Source of the DNA: Corbicula japonica
Lineage: Eukaryota; Mollusca; Bivalvia; Venerida; Cyrenidae
DNA length: 64,000 nt
Direction of reading: 5' to 3'
Assembly (NCBI GenBank): GCA_038501625.1
Contig: JAZAYU010000011.1
Location: forward strand, 12,656,849-12,720,848
The translations under genes and the position numbers were made by a program. Below are positions 34,882 to 47,099 of the stretch, one piece after another. Within the stretch, counting starts at the first letter, position 1. The number at the start of each line of letters is the position of its first letter. Under the pieces are notes generated by a model. It ran no database searches, was not told the origin of the DNA, and worked only from the letters and a program-made list of their open reading frames with translations.

Positions 34882-36141
34882 AATACAGGTCTGTTCAGGA
34901 GGATTTCGGCTTTACTTCTAAGAGTTTTAACAAAAGTTGTTTACAGCTATGCATGCTATCTAATTATTTAAATTAAAAGCAAATTAGTGAATACAAACTT
35001 GAAATACACACTTACAACTTCCGACCTGTATTGTTATTACTGTGCATGACGTATTCTGTGGCACAGGATATGATCACTTCTTTCTTTCAGAACAGTCTAA
35101 AGGTAATCAATGTAGAACCATGATATATCGTCCGTGAGTGTTTTGTCTCTCAGTATATTTGTTTCAGTTTTTCCACTCATTCTAAGAAATAAATGTCATC
35201 TATTTTTATACCGCAGAAAACATGGCAAAATATTGTGGGCATCATTGAAAATTGACTTAACTGTCAAATAAGTCACATTCGTAAAATGAAGTCGTTATCA
35301 TTATTAATAAATTATTATTGTTATTATTTATTTTTTATTTACTGCCAATTTTAATCGGTTTGTATCTTGGGATTTACTTATTACAGTGGTTTTATACTGC
35401 TTTTCATACTTTTCATATCACAACAACACGCACACCCACGGCACACACAAGACTTTCTGAAACATTGTTTGTAAGAAGTTCTTTCTTATGCATGCACAGT
35501 AATTGATGTTACGTTTTTGCTTATCATAATTGGTCATACCAGTGCATCACAATGTTTTTTTAATTATCTTTCTTTGATTTGCTACCTTAAATATTTATGG
35601 GTCGTTTTTCTATTAGAAAAAGGTGTTTGCGGGAAGTTGATGTCTTTTCTTGAAATGACAATATATATAAACAAATCAAATTGTCAAAAATTTGATGCTT
35701 GCCATGATAAAACTATAAAAAGAATAGATCATTAGAATCATTGAAATCGGGAACTGTAGAGTCTTTAAAGAAAATAATCTAGTTTTCAATGTCACTCTTA
35801 AGGGTTACTAATATAATCATAATCATGACCACCATTCATGACCAGTCGCCTTACAGCCAAACAGATGCTTGAGATTCGAGACTGGTCTCCAGATTTAGTT
35901 TTATGCTCATAAGCACAGATGCCAGAACGCACACTAGTTTATAAATAAAAGAATTTTCATAACTGGCTCTTCATGATTAGCGCGGATCATCTTTGAACAA
36001 TGTATGCAAACAGGGATCAAGTTCATTTAAAGTTCTATGCATATCTTATCTATCCGTTGGTTGCCCTACTTCCTTATTTTAAATGTTTGTCGTTTTAAGC
36101 TCGAAAGCCAATTACGGTTTGTAGTCTACATTCTACACCGA
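34882..36141. other. Spacer between the lectin gene and the cysteine-rich gene
   Basis: The two genes are divergent, so promoters of both should lie here. No TATA box or other element could be assigned with confidence. A partial MITE of the GATCATAAAACTAA family is at 35820-35911. Confidence 0.45.
35820..35911. repeat. Partial MITE, GATCATAAAACTAA family
   Basis: The right half is clear: CAGATGCTTGAGATTCGAGA, CTGGTCTCCAGATTTAGTTT, TATG. The left half is degraded. Confidence 0.6.
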
Positions 36142-38491
36142 ATGGAGAAAATTGTGGTGTTGGTTTTGGCCTTAGCATTCTTACTTCGTGATATAAATGG
36201 TAAGTTTATTTACTTATAACGTAATAAAGTGAACAGAAAGACTAGATGGGTGTTCAGTTGAACACTTGTGTCGCCCTCTGGTACAATGTCGAAAAAAATG
36301 CAAGTTCAAAAAGGGGCATAACTCCATCTTGACCAAAACAACATCTCATCATCACGAGTGTGTTGTCTTGAGCAATATAATTTGGAAGTTTCATGAAGAA
36401 ATATTGAGAAATGGCAAAGTTATAGCCAACATTAAGTGTTCGTGTAAAAATTCAAGTACAAAATAGGGGCATAACTCTAACAAATATGACCTCTATGTTT
36501 CATGAAGAAGTATAGAGAAATGGCAAAGTTATAGCCAATGTTAAGTTTTCATGTCTTCTTTTGATTCTGGTATCATGAAGACCGTGTTGTTGTAAGCAAT
36601 ATATTTTGAAAGTTTGATGAAGAATGTTAAGAAATGGCAAAGTTATAGCCAACGTAATGTTTTCGTGACGAAAAGAGACATAACTCCATCAAATGTGACC
36701 TTGACCTAAAGAATTTGGCATCTTCATGACCGTGTTGTCATAAGCAGTATGATTTGAAAGTTTGATGAAGAAATATAAAGAAATGGCAAAGTTATAGCCA
36801 ACGTTAAGTTTTCATGACGAAAAAGGGGCATAACTCCATCAAATGTGACTTTGACCTAAAGAATTTGGTATCATCATGACCTTGTTGTCAAAAGCAATAT
36901 AATTTGAAAGTTTGATGAAGAAATATTAAAAAATGGCAAAGTTATAGCCAACATTAAGTTTTCGTGACAAAAAAGGGGCATAACTCCGTCAAATGTGACC
37001 TTGACCTAAATAATTTGGCATAATCATGACCGTGTTGTCATAAGCAGTATAATTTGAAAGTTTGATGAAGAAATATTAAGAAGTGGCAAAGTTATAGCCA
37101 ACGTTAAGTTTTCGTGACGGACAGACGGACGGACGGACGGACGGACGGACGGACGGACGGACAAAGTGATCCCTAAAGGGCGACACAAAAATCACTCTCA
37201 ATTGCAGAGACGACTTAATGTATCATAAAATACATTGAGAGCTAACGGATATGATAAGCTGGACTTTATTTCGGGCTAGGCTTGAGATTGATTATTAGTA
37301 AATTAGGATCACATCAGTGGACAATTATATACAAATTCAGGCCCAGAACATATGTTTTCATGTCACTAGGCAACTCATTCCACAGCTTGGGACCAACAAC
37401 CGCACAAGATCCATCGGTAAACTTCGCTCCCCGCCATGGGACATCTATCACTCTGCGATCGAAGTCCATATCTGATTTAGACTGTGTGAACATCTATTTC
37501 AGACAGTTTGAAGCGGTGTCGTTGACTATACGGAAAACTGTTACAATTATCTTAATCTTTATCTCTGGCTCTCGGCCCAGCACATGAACCGCAAATTATT
37601 TAATAACTTAGTAATAATCGCAAGAGAGGAAAATAATTCCAAACAAGATCTCAAATCATTCTTCTGTTCGCAAATATATAGTTAAGGCCTTGTTCCTTTC
37701 GTCATTTCTTTGTCATAAATAAACATGAAAAATATCAAAATCTCTTAAACGGAAAAATGCATTCCACCAAACTTTTCCTAAATCAATGTTATTAGTGTAT
37801 GTTTATTTTACATACTTTAAGAAAAGTTACAACAGTAAAGAAAACTAGTAAGACCTAAAAATCGCTAAAACTCTGAATTGTGTTTTATTGTATAGGCATA
37901 TAGGGTCAATTCAGGTTACTGTGGTTTATCTATGGGCCAATGCCAAATATAGTAGCGGTATTTTAAATCTTTCGAGAACATATCTTCTCAAATTCAGTGG
38001 TCTACATACAACATAGCTCATCTATAATAATGCTTGAATCTGCTACTTTATTTTTTTCCGAAAATGCTTGCCTGTTTGTTCTTTTAGCGTGTACACTGTT
38101 TTCTTATGGACGAGGCGCCGGAAGAGCTCCAGATAAAGCCCCTTGCCCATCAGGACTCCGGGATGACGGAACAAGTTGCTGGCGGGATGCCCATATCTAC
38201 GGAAAGGGATGTTGTTGTACAGCGTTTGGTTGCTGTAATAAATGCCCTTCAGGTTACCATGACGACGGATGCACGTGCAGAAGAACAGATATTGGTATTC
38301 AAATGACCTTGAGTGAAAGATATACATGTAATGACGTCGAGGAACTTCTTGGTGCACTTTGTTATCCGAAGTGCAAGGAGGGATTCGAACCACGCGGCTG
38401 CTGCGTCTGTGAGCCGTTAAGTATCGGTGATCAGGCTGTGAAATGTTTGCAGGAAACGGTGCAAGGACTGATACCATCCTTATTAGGTTAA
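36142..38491 (+). CDS. Secreted cysteine-rich protein, two exons
   Basis: Exon one (36142-36199) encodes a start methionine and a hydrophobic signal peptide (KIVVLVLALAFLL), with donor GTAAGT. Exon two (38088-38491) begins after a TTCTTTTAG acceptor in matching phase 1 and runs 133 codons to TAA. The product is about 153 residues with 18 cysteines after the signal peptide. They are arranged around two similar units, CPSGLRDDGTSCWRD and CPSGYHDDGCTCRR, with a GCCC cluster between. The C-terminal third has a further Cys group (CYPKCKEG, GCCVCEP). There is no transmembrane segment after the signal. A disulphide-rich extracellular protein is certain to this extent; the family and target are not known to me, and a defence, matrix or other role cannot be decided. 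The start codon is the first ATG of the signal-peptide frame. Confidence 0.78.
36266..37188 (+). mobile_element. Pearl-like element: tandem core plus ACGG microsatellite
   Basis: Bounded by TTGTGTCGCCCT (36266-36277) and its exact complement AGGGCGACACAA (37177-37188). The inside holds six tandem units marked by TGGCAAAGTTATAGCCAA, with spacings of 109, 114, 149, 150 and 150 bases. A (GGAC)n run follows at 37116-37163. This architecture matches the non-autonomous pearl-type elements described in bivalves. It sits in the intron of the cysteine-rich gene, on the same strand. Confidence 0.75.
37116..37163 (+). repeat. (GGAC)n microsatellite
   Basis: About eleven GGAC units with one GAC-AGAC interruption near the start, at the 3' end of the pearl-like element. 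Confidence 0.9.
37250..37600. other. Possible remnant repeat in the intron
   Basis: A 101-codon open frame with GNSFHSLGPTTAQDPSVNF resembles the low-information tail commonly seen around molluscan repeats. I could not assign it to a family and do not consider it an exon, because it lacks splice sites in frame. Confidence 0.2.
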
Positions 38492-38559
38492 CGGCAACTC
38501 GAATGAGTTCGATCACAGAATTGTAAGATTTATAACGCAAAATTAAATTGTCAGAATAA

Positions 38560-39535
38560 TCAAAAATAAACGTAATTGTACATTAACATTTGTAACATTT
38601 CATTTCACAAATTTAGACACGAGGTTTTGACACCTTACGCGTGTATAACATCTATGTTTCGCTAATGTTGCGCTTTCCTTATTGCTGTATACTTAAGCTA
38701 TAAGCCTTTGCTCGTTGTTTTCTGAAAGGTTTTAAGTACTAACAGGCATTTTAGCGTAACATTTTTAACATCGCATTTCAAAAATTCGGGATCATAATTT
38801 TGACACCACCGCTAACATCTCCTAATTGCTGTTGCTTTGCTTGCACTGTTGCATTTCTTAACTGTACAGAAGAACTTTTTCTTGACAATGCGATGCTTCA
38901 AAATGTTACGCATGTCTCGGTAACATTTCAGAAAAAAAATGAACATGAAAAGCATTTACATAATTATTCATCTATGTGTTACAGACTATACAGTATCAAA
39001 ATTTGTTGTCCAAAATGTGTTACAAATGTTACAATAACATTTGAAGAAATGACAATAAACGCTCATAGCAAAGGTTAGTATGAACCAGAATATTGTAACT
39101 TTAGTGAGACGCACATGCTTCGTATGTAGCAGTATTAAACATTCGTGTCCAATTATGTAAAATGAGATGTTACAAATTTTACGTATGTTACAGTAAACAT
39201 TTAAGAAAAAAGAAGCTAATTCTATAGACAAGAAAAAAAGTGACATTAATGATATACAAATATAAGGTGCGTTAAAGTCTCACATTCAAGCCAGAATTGC
39301 AAAAGGCGATGTTACAAATGTTCCGTATGATACGGTTACATTTCAGAAAATGCCAATAAACATTTCTTTTGTTAAAACAATATTTAAAAAAAAATAAAAC
39401 AAGTGATACATCCATGCTACATGTGTTACAGTTATCAAAAATTCTTGCCAAAATTTATAAAATGAGATGTTACAAATGTTATGCATGTTGCAGTTACAGC
39501 GCATCATAATATTTCTTTTAAATTTCATTTTCACA
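38560..39535. repeat. Diverged tandem array of TGTTACAAATGTTAC units
   Basis: Units built on GATGTTACAAATGTTACGTA with GTTACAGTAACATTT recur at about 38900, 39020, 39165, 39310 and 39465 (period near 150). A related pair is at 38580 and 38755 with TTTTGACACC and TAACATCT. Divergence is high, so the array is old. Confidence 0.65.
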
Positions 39536-39724
39536 GCCCTTGAGTATGTATCTAAAAACTTAAAAAGGTTAAACTTAAGATCTTAAACAAAAAAAATTAG
39601 AGTTTTGAAACTGCTGCGATCGTCTTTAAGGGATTGAAAAGTCACTGCCATAATTTAATAATATCTTGATATTTGTGGTGTTCCGGGGCTTTCAAAGTTC
39701 CTTTTCCATCTTTTTAATTTTTTA

Positions 39725-39850
39725 ATGAGTTGCGCTCAACCTTGGGCTAGGCGACGTGAACAGTGTGTATGCATATCCATTAATGATCATGAACAGGCGC
39801 AATCAAACCGAGTCGGCAATATTTTGATATTTGTCGTCTTAGATGGTTAA
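39725..39850 (+). repeat. Dispersed repeat, GAGTTG.GCTCAACC family, copy 2
   Basis: Same block order as 11540-11690, including GAGTTGCGCTCAACC, GCATATCCATTAA, GCAATCAAACCGA and GCAATATTTTGATATTTGTC. Confidence 0.65.
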
Positions 39851-40229
39851 GTTAATTTTCTATCTACTAATAATTGTGTTAATATTTATATTTTAAAGAC
39901 CATATAGAGTTATTTTGCATAGTTTTTTTAATAGAATGCCTTATCTTTTGGTTTCGAGTTATTAAAACGTCTTAAACGAGTATTTCGTGGGAGTTTCCCC
40001 GCAGATTCTTACTTTTTCTTGCTCTTATATAGTAGTTTCTTGAACACTTGCAATGTCTAATTGCATTACCTAATCGCGTTTTATTTTTTCCGTGCTTGTT
40101 GACAGCTATATTATTTTGGCCGTATTTTCAGAACAATACTATGATATTGATATCTGATACGGATATTGGAAATGTTTTTTTTTAGTGTTTTCCGTTTAGT
40201 AAAGTAAAGGTCTCAATAATATATAATTG

Positions 40230-40327
40230 AGGAATAAAAAACTTGGAATGGAAACCAGTCTCAGATCTTAAGGATCTGATTGACTGAAATGGCGACTGGT
40301 TTCAAAGTTCAGTTTTATAATCTTCAG
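40230..40327. repeat. MITE, GATCATAAAACTAA family, diverged
   Basis: GGAAACCAGTCTCAGATCTT, GATCTGATTGACTGAAATGG, CGACTGGTTTCAAAGTTCAG and TTTTATAATCTT follow the same order as the copy at 30484. Confidence 0.6.
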
Positions 40328-41333
40328 CAAATTTGTTGCATAGTGCGTCAATTTTGTAATGGTTTATTGGAATTGAAGATTTATGTTAAACATCATATAA
40401 ATTAAAGCGTTTGACACAGACTAAAATGACCATGGTTTTAAGCAAATAATGTGCTAATTTTCTTCGGGAAAATAGTTTTATCCTTTGTTGATTAGCTTTG
40501 GTAAAATATTTGCCTTGACTAGTTAGGCTAAGCACGAGTTTTTATCCTAAGGGGAATGACTATATTACTGGCTATGAAAGCTTGCGCATATTTTAAAGAT
40601 ATTTTTTTTACCTTTTTGCAGTTATAGTAAACTAATGTGAAAGACTTAAATATAAAATGATGTGACTACTAGACATCGTACACATACCACTAAACCCTGT
40701 TCGTTGAACTATTACGCCCCGTTCACTCGAATTAATTTAGTTGCTAGACACTGTACACAAGGAATGGTCGTTTTTTCCCAAATTTTGTTAAAAGTAGCTT
40801 GAGTTGGTGAACGACAACTTTGATTAAAGTGGGAAAAGTTTTATCATTCCAGAGGGGTTTTGAGAAAGCAAAATTTGCGTTTTGGACTTGAATATTGGAA
40901 AATATCAACATTATTAAATTTTGCAAATGTCAACAACTAGGCTACACTATCACAAATTTAACAAAAAGTGCCCAACGTGCAAAAAAAGCAAATACTGCTT
41001 TAAAACAATACATTTTAGCTTCAAAAATGTGTTAAGGTAAGAGAAAACGATAAAGTTCTGATGGAGGAATAAGTTTAAACATTACCTGGGGTGAACTGGA
41101 CGTCAGCTATTCAACTTTCGTTTTCGGTGTTTTGACTGGCTATTTCCTGTGAACGATGTACAACAGTGTAACAGTGATAACTCTAAAACATTCTTTATCA
41201 CTTCGGTATCTTTGTTGGTGTTTTATCTAGTCATAAGATCGTCATGAGATGATCGCATGATGGCCATTTATAAAATCTATACAATCTAGATTTTTTTTTC
41301 AGATTCGTACTGCTTGTATTTGTAACAAGTAAA

Positions 41334-42420
41334 ATGGCTTTACGAGAGTTTTCAATAAACTTAAACTCCCTAATGGACTGTTTAGGGAGTAATAAAGATA
41401 TCATCGAATTTCGATTCAAATATTTCCTACTTGAAGATAAAGTGTACACAAACCAGACTATGTTCGACGTTGTAAGTGCAGGAAGCAGAGGCGAAGGTGT
41501 ATCCAGTCTCTTTTCAGAAAACGACGTTGATGTTATGATGATACTAAAGAATACTTCTGTTTTTGAAACAGCGAAAGTCAACAGAAAGATGAATGTGCTT
41601 GAATCGGAACGAACATATGATACGTTTCCAGGATACACAAGAGTTGCTGCAGTGAACATGGTGAAATACCATTCAGATTATGATACATTGATTCTTCAAC
41701 GTTCGATATCACAATACATCTCAAATAGAAGAAAATCTTTACTACTATCTAGCACGATATTTAGGAATGAAATGGACAAATTAGTGTCCTTAGTGCCAAA
41801 GCAACGTCATTTAATTGGTGACAATGTGACACAAACATCCAGTGGCCCTGCTACGACTCTCTTTGTCACAAATCGTTTAAGTATTGATGGTGTCGGGACT
41901 ATGCATTTCCATGAATCTATACATCTCAGTAAGTGGAAAAATAGACCAAGACAATATACGTGGCCTCCAAGTGAGCTTATCCAAAGCATGTCTACGTCAA
42001 AAGGCTTGGTTGTACCCGTGGGACCAAAGGATTCCGAAAACCAATATGTAGAATGGCGCATTTGTTACACCACTTCAGAAAAAATGCTCGTGCAAAGTTT
42101 AAAGGTTTATATACTTCTAAAAAAGGTAGTAAAGTATTTCTTGAAAGATATCTGTAAAGGACTAACGTCCTATATTGTCAAAAATATTGTATTCTGGATT
42201 TGTGAAGGAACTCCAGTCCATGTTTTTTTCGTCAAAAAATTTGATTAACCTTTTACAAAAATGTTTGATGTTCCTTAATTATTGCATAGTGAACAATCAT
42301 TTGCCAAACTATATGATTCCTGAAAGAAATCTACTGTTTCGTGTTTTTGTTGGTGACAACAAACCTCAGTTACAATACAGGATCAATTCGATGACTCAAA
42401 ATATCCATGACTATCTTTAG
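41334..42420 (+). pseudogene. Mab-21/cGAS-like nucleotidyltransferase gene, 5' part, frameshifted
   Basis: The coding exon starts at 41303 after a T-rich acceptor, with the ATG at 41334. The product is a Mab-21 domain protein of the cGAS-like receptor class. It has the nucleotidyltransferase motif G50-S51 followed after 12 residues by D64-V-D66-V, and a candidate third acidic residue D185 (SIDGVG). The helical C-lobe has EWRICYTTSEKML and YIVKNIVFWICEGTP. The first frame stops at 42246-42248. The C-lobe then continues in another frame (NLINLLQKCLMFLNYCIVNNHLPNYMIPERNLL), so one base was gained or lost in the T run near 42218-42229. A short deletion also seems present between SL256 and K257, where relatives have a few more residues. 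The coding sequence is then cut at 42420 by an inserted element and resumes at 47785. The metal-binding residues suggest an enzyme ancestor; this copy is probably inactive. Confidence 0.85.
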
Positions 42421-44524
42421 TCTAGATTCTGAAGCTGAAAATTTTGTCGAGGTAGGGCCGACAAGATATACTTTTTATTTCTCGATTTTATTGAAGTTTA
42501 TGGTATGTCTCAATGAAATTAGGTGGCCTGCAAAAATTATTTTATTGCGAACCCTGAAAAAATAAGGGAGATAACTCTGATATAGAATTATAAGTTAACT
42601 TTAAAATGTTAAGATATAATGACGAGTTGCATTGATATCAGTCCATATTTTAGTATCAACATTAATTTTTGTATGATCTAACAACCATTATTTATTTAAG
42701 ATGTATTATTAGCACATAATATTGAACTAATATGTAATTTAAGACATTTTTGTTGGTAAAATATACAAAGAAAAGACAATTATTTTCCCTATTTTATGAG
42801 TTAAGAAAATTATCTGTTCATATCAGTTGTAAATCCATATACAGATATTTCACATAACTCTTCTAAACATTAATTTAGATGTTTTAGAAGACATTTTATA
42901 TTGAAGAATATGCGTTATTAATGATAAAACCTTAAAATTGTGTATACAATTACCCCACCCACACCATTATAGCAAGTATTCTTTTAATAAAACCTTAAAT
43001 GGATAATCAACACATTTTATGTTAGTTTATTTTGTTATTTACAATGCATATAGAGTATGATCTGCTTCAGTTAAAGGAGCAAACCGGAAAGGAAATGCTT
43101 TGCAAAACTCCAAATAAATATTAATCTTTTCTAATATGATAATTGGGTGATACATTTTGTCGAAGTTCAGATGTCTTCAATAGATGTTTTTTTCTTACTT
43201 TACCCGTTTTAATGTCTTTAACTTCTTGGAAGTAATTCCCCATACTCATAAAAAGGCACTTCTTAAATAACAGCATCAACACATTTGTATTCTAATATGA
43301 TTTGAACATCCTAACAAGTTATGCAAATCTGAGTGCCTGTTGTATTTCTTGTACAGTCACATAATGACGTATAACAGCATAACAGTAAATAAGCCAGTTT
43401 ATTAACTGAATAAAGATGGTTACTAATTTCTTGACAAAAAGTGAAGTAATTAAGCATTAGGTAATATTACTGTTATTTTGAAACATGTGTTTAATGAAGA
43501 TTTTTCAGACGTTTTGTCTTATAAGATGTTAAGTTAACTTTTACTAAATTATAGGAAAGTTGCGGGTATGTATCTTTAAATAATGAAATACAATGAGATC
43601 TTGCAAACTTAACTTCTTTTCCTTCAGGAAACAGTCTTCAACTTCATTACATAGGGTTGCATTGACAAATGATAAGTTCCCATATTGAGGGTTCAGCACT
43701 AATCTTAGAATAAGTCTGGGTAATTTTGTTTCATATTGAAAGGTGCCGCAACATTTAAGAAGCTAGGCATAACTTTATAAAAGTCTATACATTGTTATCA
43801 CCTCACCATGCGTAAACAGAAGGGTCTTGACATATTCAGTATACAAGCAAGTAAGAGTACACAATCTTGTTGGTTGTAAGTAAAACATATTATTGTATTG
43901 CCTTTAAATGTTTTCATTTTTACATATTTTGAAATAGAATGGCACATTTTGAAATGTCTAGCTAGCTTAAACTAGTAAAGGAAAGAGTAAAATCCCAAAC
44001 ATCGTAAGTGTTTTATGGATAGTAAGTAAAGTAGTTTTCCTGTATATGTCAAAATATACATGTATATATTGTTCGAGCTTAGAGAAATAGGACTGCTTAT
44101 GTAAAATGGAGAAATGCTAGCGTTGCCCCAATATAAAACGAGGGAGACTTATAAACGCTAGCAGAGTCATTATAATATGACATGGCCTTGCTTCCTACAC
44201 CACAGAATAGTGTAAGCACCTTCTTGACGCCAGTGTTTTTGCCATGAGACATATGGTAACAATATCCAAAGTTTTAGAAGGGTTACTACCCTGTTCTATG
44301 CTATAGCAACCACTTTTTAAGATAGGTAAAACATTCGAAAGTTGTTCTTAGTCTAGACTTATAGAAAAGAAAACAAAACTATTTAATTAATGAAGCAATT
44401 ATACTCCTTCTTAAGTCTAACTAGAGATATGATAGAGATGCCCCCCGCCCTCAGTTGTCATTGTGAAACACGCCAATATTGTGGTCAAAGAACATATAAT
44501 GGTGAAAACTTTCAGGGAAAAAAC

Positions 44525-45045
44525 AGATGAATTTGCAGTTCAAAATATTAAATATGAGTGCAGTTTGGTGGTCAACATGCATGTAAAGTTTCATGACTGT
44601 GACTGATACTTTTGGACTTACCTACGACAAAAGATTACACACTGAATGCATTATATTGAAATGCATAAGGGGCCATAACTATGGTCTTAACAGGCGTGGC
44701 CCAAAAACAAAACCCCAGGTGTACAACTACACATGATTGTCAACATGCCTGTAAAGTTTCATGACTGCGACTCATACTTTTGGAATTACATGCGACTCGA
44801 GATTACATGCTGAATGCATTATATTGAATTCATAAGTAACATCACTCTGGTCTTAACAGGCGTGGCCAAAAACAAAACCCCAGGTGCACAACTACACATG
44901 ATGGTCAACATACCTGTTAATTTTCATGATAGTGGCTCTCATACTTTTCGAGTTATGTGCAACACAGGTTTCATAAGTACGGAGGGACGGATGAACAAGG
45001 GCATCCTATAAGGCCCCTCCTCGTTCAGAGTGGGGGCATAAACAG
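44525..45045 (+). repeat. Tandem units of about 185 bp inside the TIR element
   Basis: Three imperfect units marked by TGGTCAACAT, GTAAAGTTTCATGACTG and GTCTTAACAGGCGTGGCC at about 44571, 44741 and 44911. The array ends in AAGGGCATCCTATAAGGCCC. Confidence 0.7.
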
Positions 45046-46982
45046 GATGGAGGATCCAAGAATTAGAATAAGGTAACCCTACGAAGGAATCTGGACCCTT
45101 TGTTCAGATGACAAGGCTTTCCTTTACTAGGATCCTCAACCCTATTATTAGAGTTAGCTATAGCAATTAATAGGCTACCTGTATTGTTTAAGACTAATAT
45201 CTTTCAGACCAAGGCCCTCACTCCATTACAAGGGTAGTGCTAGTATTCAGAAGGGACTGCAACAATTTGACAGGAGCTGGAATAAGTTTAAAATACTGTT
45301 ATCAACTACAATCTGATAGTATAACCCATAGGACCTATTATTTTCATATCGCTGTTCCTAGGTTCTTGGTCCCTGGCCAATGTTAGGTTTATGAATACTT
45401 TTCCGTTTGGTCTACTATGCTTTTCTAGATGCAGTCCTACCCAAAGAAGAGAGTACATGTACTACCATGAATGGCTTCAGATTGCCTTTCAGTCAATTTC
45501 AAAGAATGTTTTAAAACCAACTTGCTACTTCAATGTTTCTATTCAGGCTCAGAAGGGGTTAAGCAGTTTTTTCTAGGACTGACACTTCCCTTTCACGAAG
45601 ACTAAGGCCATATTTGAAGCAAAGGGACTGTTGAGATAATAGCTGGTTACAGAAACACATAGTCTCCATGAGGTTCCTCAACCTTGTTTCAAGCTTAGTA
45701 TTATTAAAACCAGTTCCATGTGAATGTAAATGGATTCATTGTTTCAAGCAAAAAAAAAAATGATCAAGATGAAGCTGTAATAATTAAACATAACAAACCA
45801 TAGGTATGAGGGTTTTTTGTTTTTCACTTATTGTAATACTCTTGTGACTTCTGTCCAAATGGAACCATCCTTATTTATTGGAAGTACTACCCGTAGATGG
45901 ACCCAGACCTTACTCTTAGAATAGCACTGTCGTTCAGAAGCTTGAAAATTTTGTCAAGGACATGTGCGAGTATGTCTAACTATAGTTTAAGTGTAGCACT
46001 AGCCACAAGCATATTTATCAATAGCAATAACAATTGCGTATTAAAGACTCCCTTGTGCTATTTCAAATTAGCTCTAAAGCGGAAGCAGTCAATGGAACAC
46101 TTTAAAAATATTATTTAGGTAATTTCCAAAATAATCTTTCAACCAAATGTTAACTAAAAATATAGTTTGATGTCGTCATATTGTAACAGCTCATTTACTT
46201 GTATTTGTTTTTGATTTACATTTTTTAAATTTCGTGTGCATTGATTGCACTTAGGAAGTAGAAAAAATTAATGAGTTTTAACACACATATTGTTACTCTA
46301 TGTACGAATGATTTAATAGAATGATTAATACAACTAATAAAGAACAAGATTGTCAAACTGCCACAAAACCGTCCGAGTGCAAAAATTGTTTATTTGTTTA
46401 AGTTTTGGCAATTAAAGGCCCATAACTCCTCAGTGACTTGACTGATGTAATCTTGCCTGAAACCATACATAGCTGAGCTCTTATTGTCCCCTTAAACAGT
46501 CGGACAAATTTTAGTGATAGTAAATAAAGGTATTGTTTGGTATAGATGTAACTTGTTAAATATTTCCAGTTGAAGGGCATAACTCAAGAGTGACAAGAGC
46601 AATCTGACTGGCTATCAAACTTGTCTAAGATATTATGTACATAAATGTTCTTACTTAGTTTGATGAAGATTGTCATTTTAATTAAGAAAGCATCCATTGC
46701 TTATTTGATTTAAAAAATGGCAATGCAATATCAATGAATCCAACGCCATTGCCGCAATCTAGAATATCTTGTTTAGATTTTAGCAGACATATTATGCCCA
46801 CAGCATTCTGAAAAACTGGGACCTTGGACAGTCCTAATTTGGTTAAAACAGCAATTAGAGGACATATCTAGTGTATTCAAAAGTATCTGCAAGTTACTGA
46901 ACTGGATATGTTTACCATAAACATTCTAAGCAAGTTTGTTGAAGATTGCACAAAAGGTTTTCGAGTTAAAATGTGGAGGAGT

Positions 46983-47099
46983 TAATCCGTCAGATTGCTT
47001 CAGTCACTATAGAGTTATTGCCCTTTAATTACTAATTTGGTCAAAATTAGGAATTAAAGGGCAATAACTCTAGTCTGATGGAAGTAATCTGACGGATTA
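46983..47099. repeat. Hairpin with 48-base arms inside the TIR element
   Basis: Arms 46983-47030 and 47052-47099 are complementary at 42 of 48 positions. They start TAATCCGTCAGATT and end GAGTTATTGCCCTTTAATT. The 21-base loop is itself partly self-complementary (CTAATTT / AAATTAG). Confidence 0.85.

Larger units (their letters stand above)
39536..41288. other. Intergenic stretch upstream of the Mab-21-like gene
   Basis: It holds a repeat copy at 39725-39850 (the 11540 family) and a MITE at 40230-40327. The untranslated first exon of the Mab-21-like gene should lie somewhere here but was not identified. Confidence 0.4.

Noticed and set aside
36266..37188. A CRISPR-like array, because of regular units
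   Set aside because: Units are long, diverged and contiguous without unique spacers, and the context is eukaryotic. It fits a pearl-like tandem core.
38043..38540. A 165-codon minus-strand ORF
   Set aside because: It is antisense to the cysteine-rich exon, which has a signal-peptide exon, splice sites and phase agreement on the plus strand.
41231..41659. A 142-codon minus-strand ORF
   Set aside because: It is the antisense shadow of the Mab-21-like coding exon.
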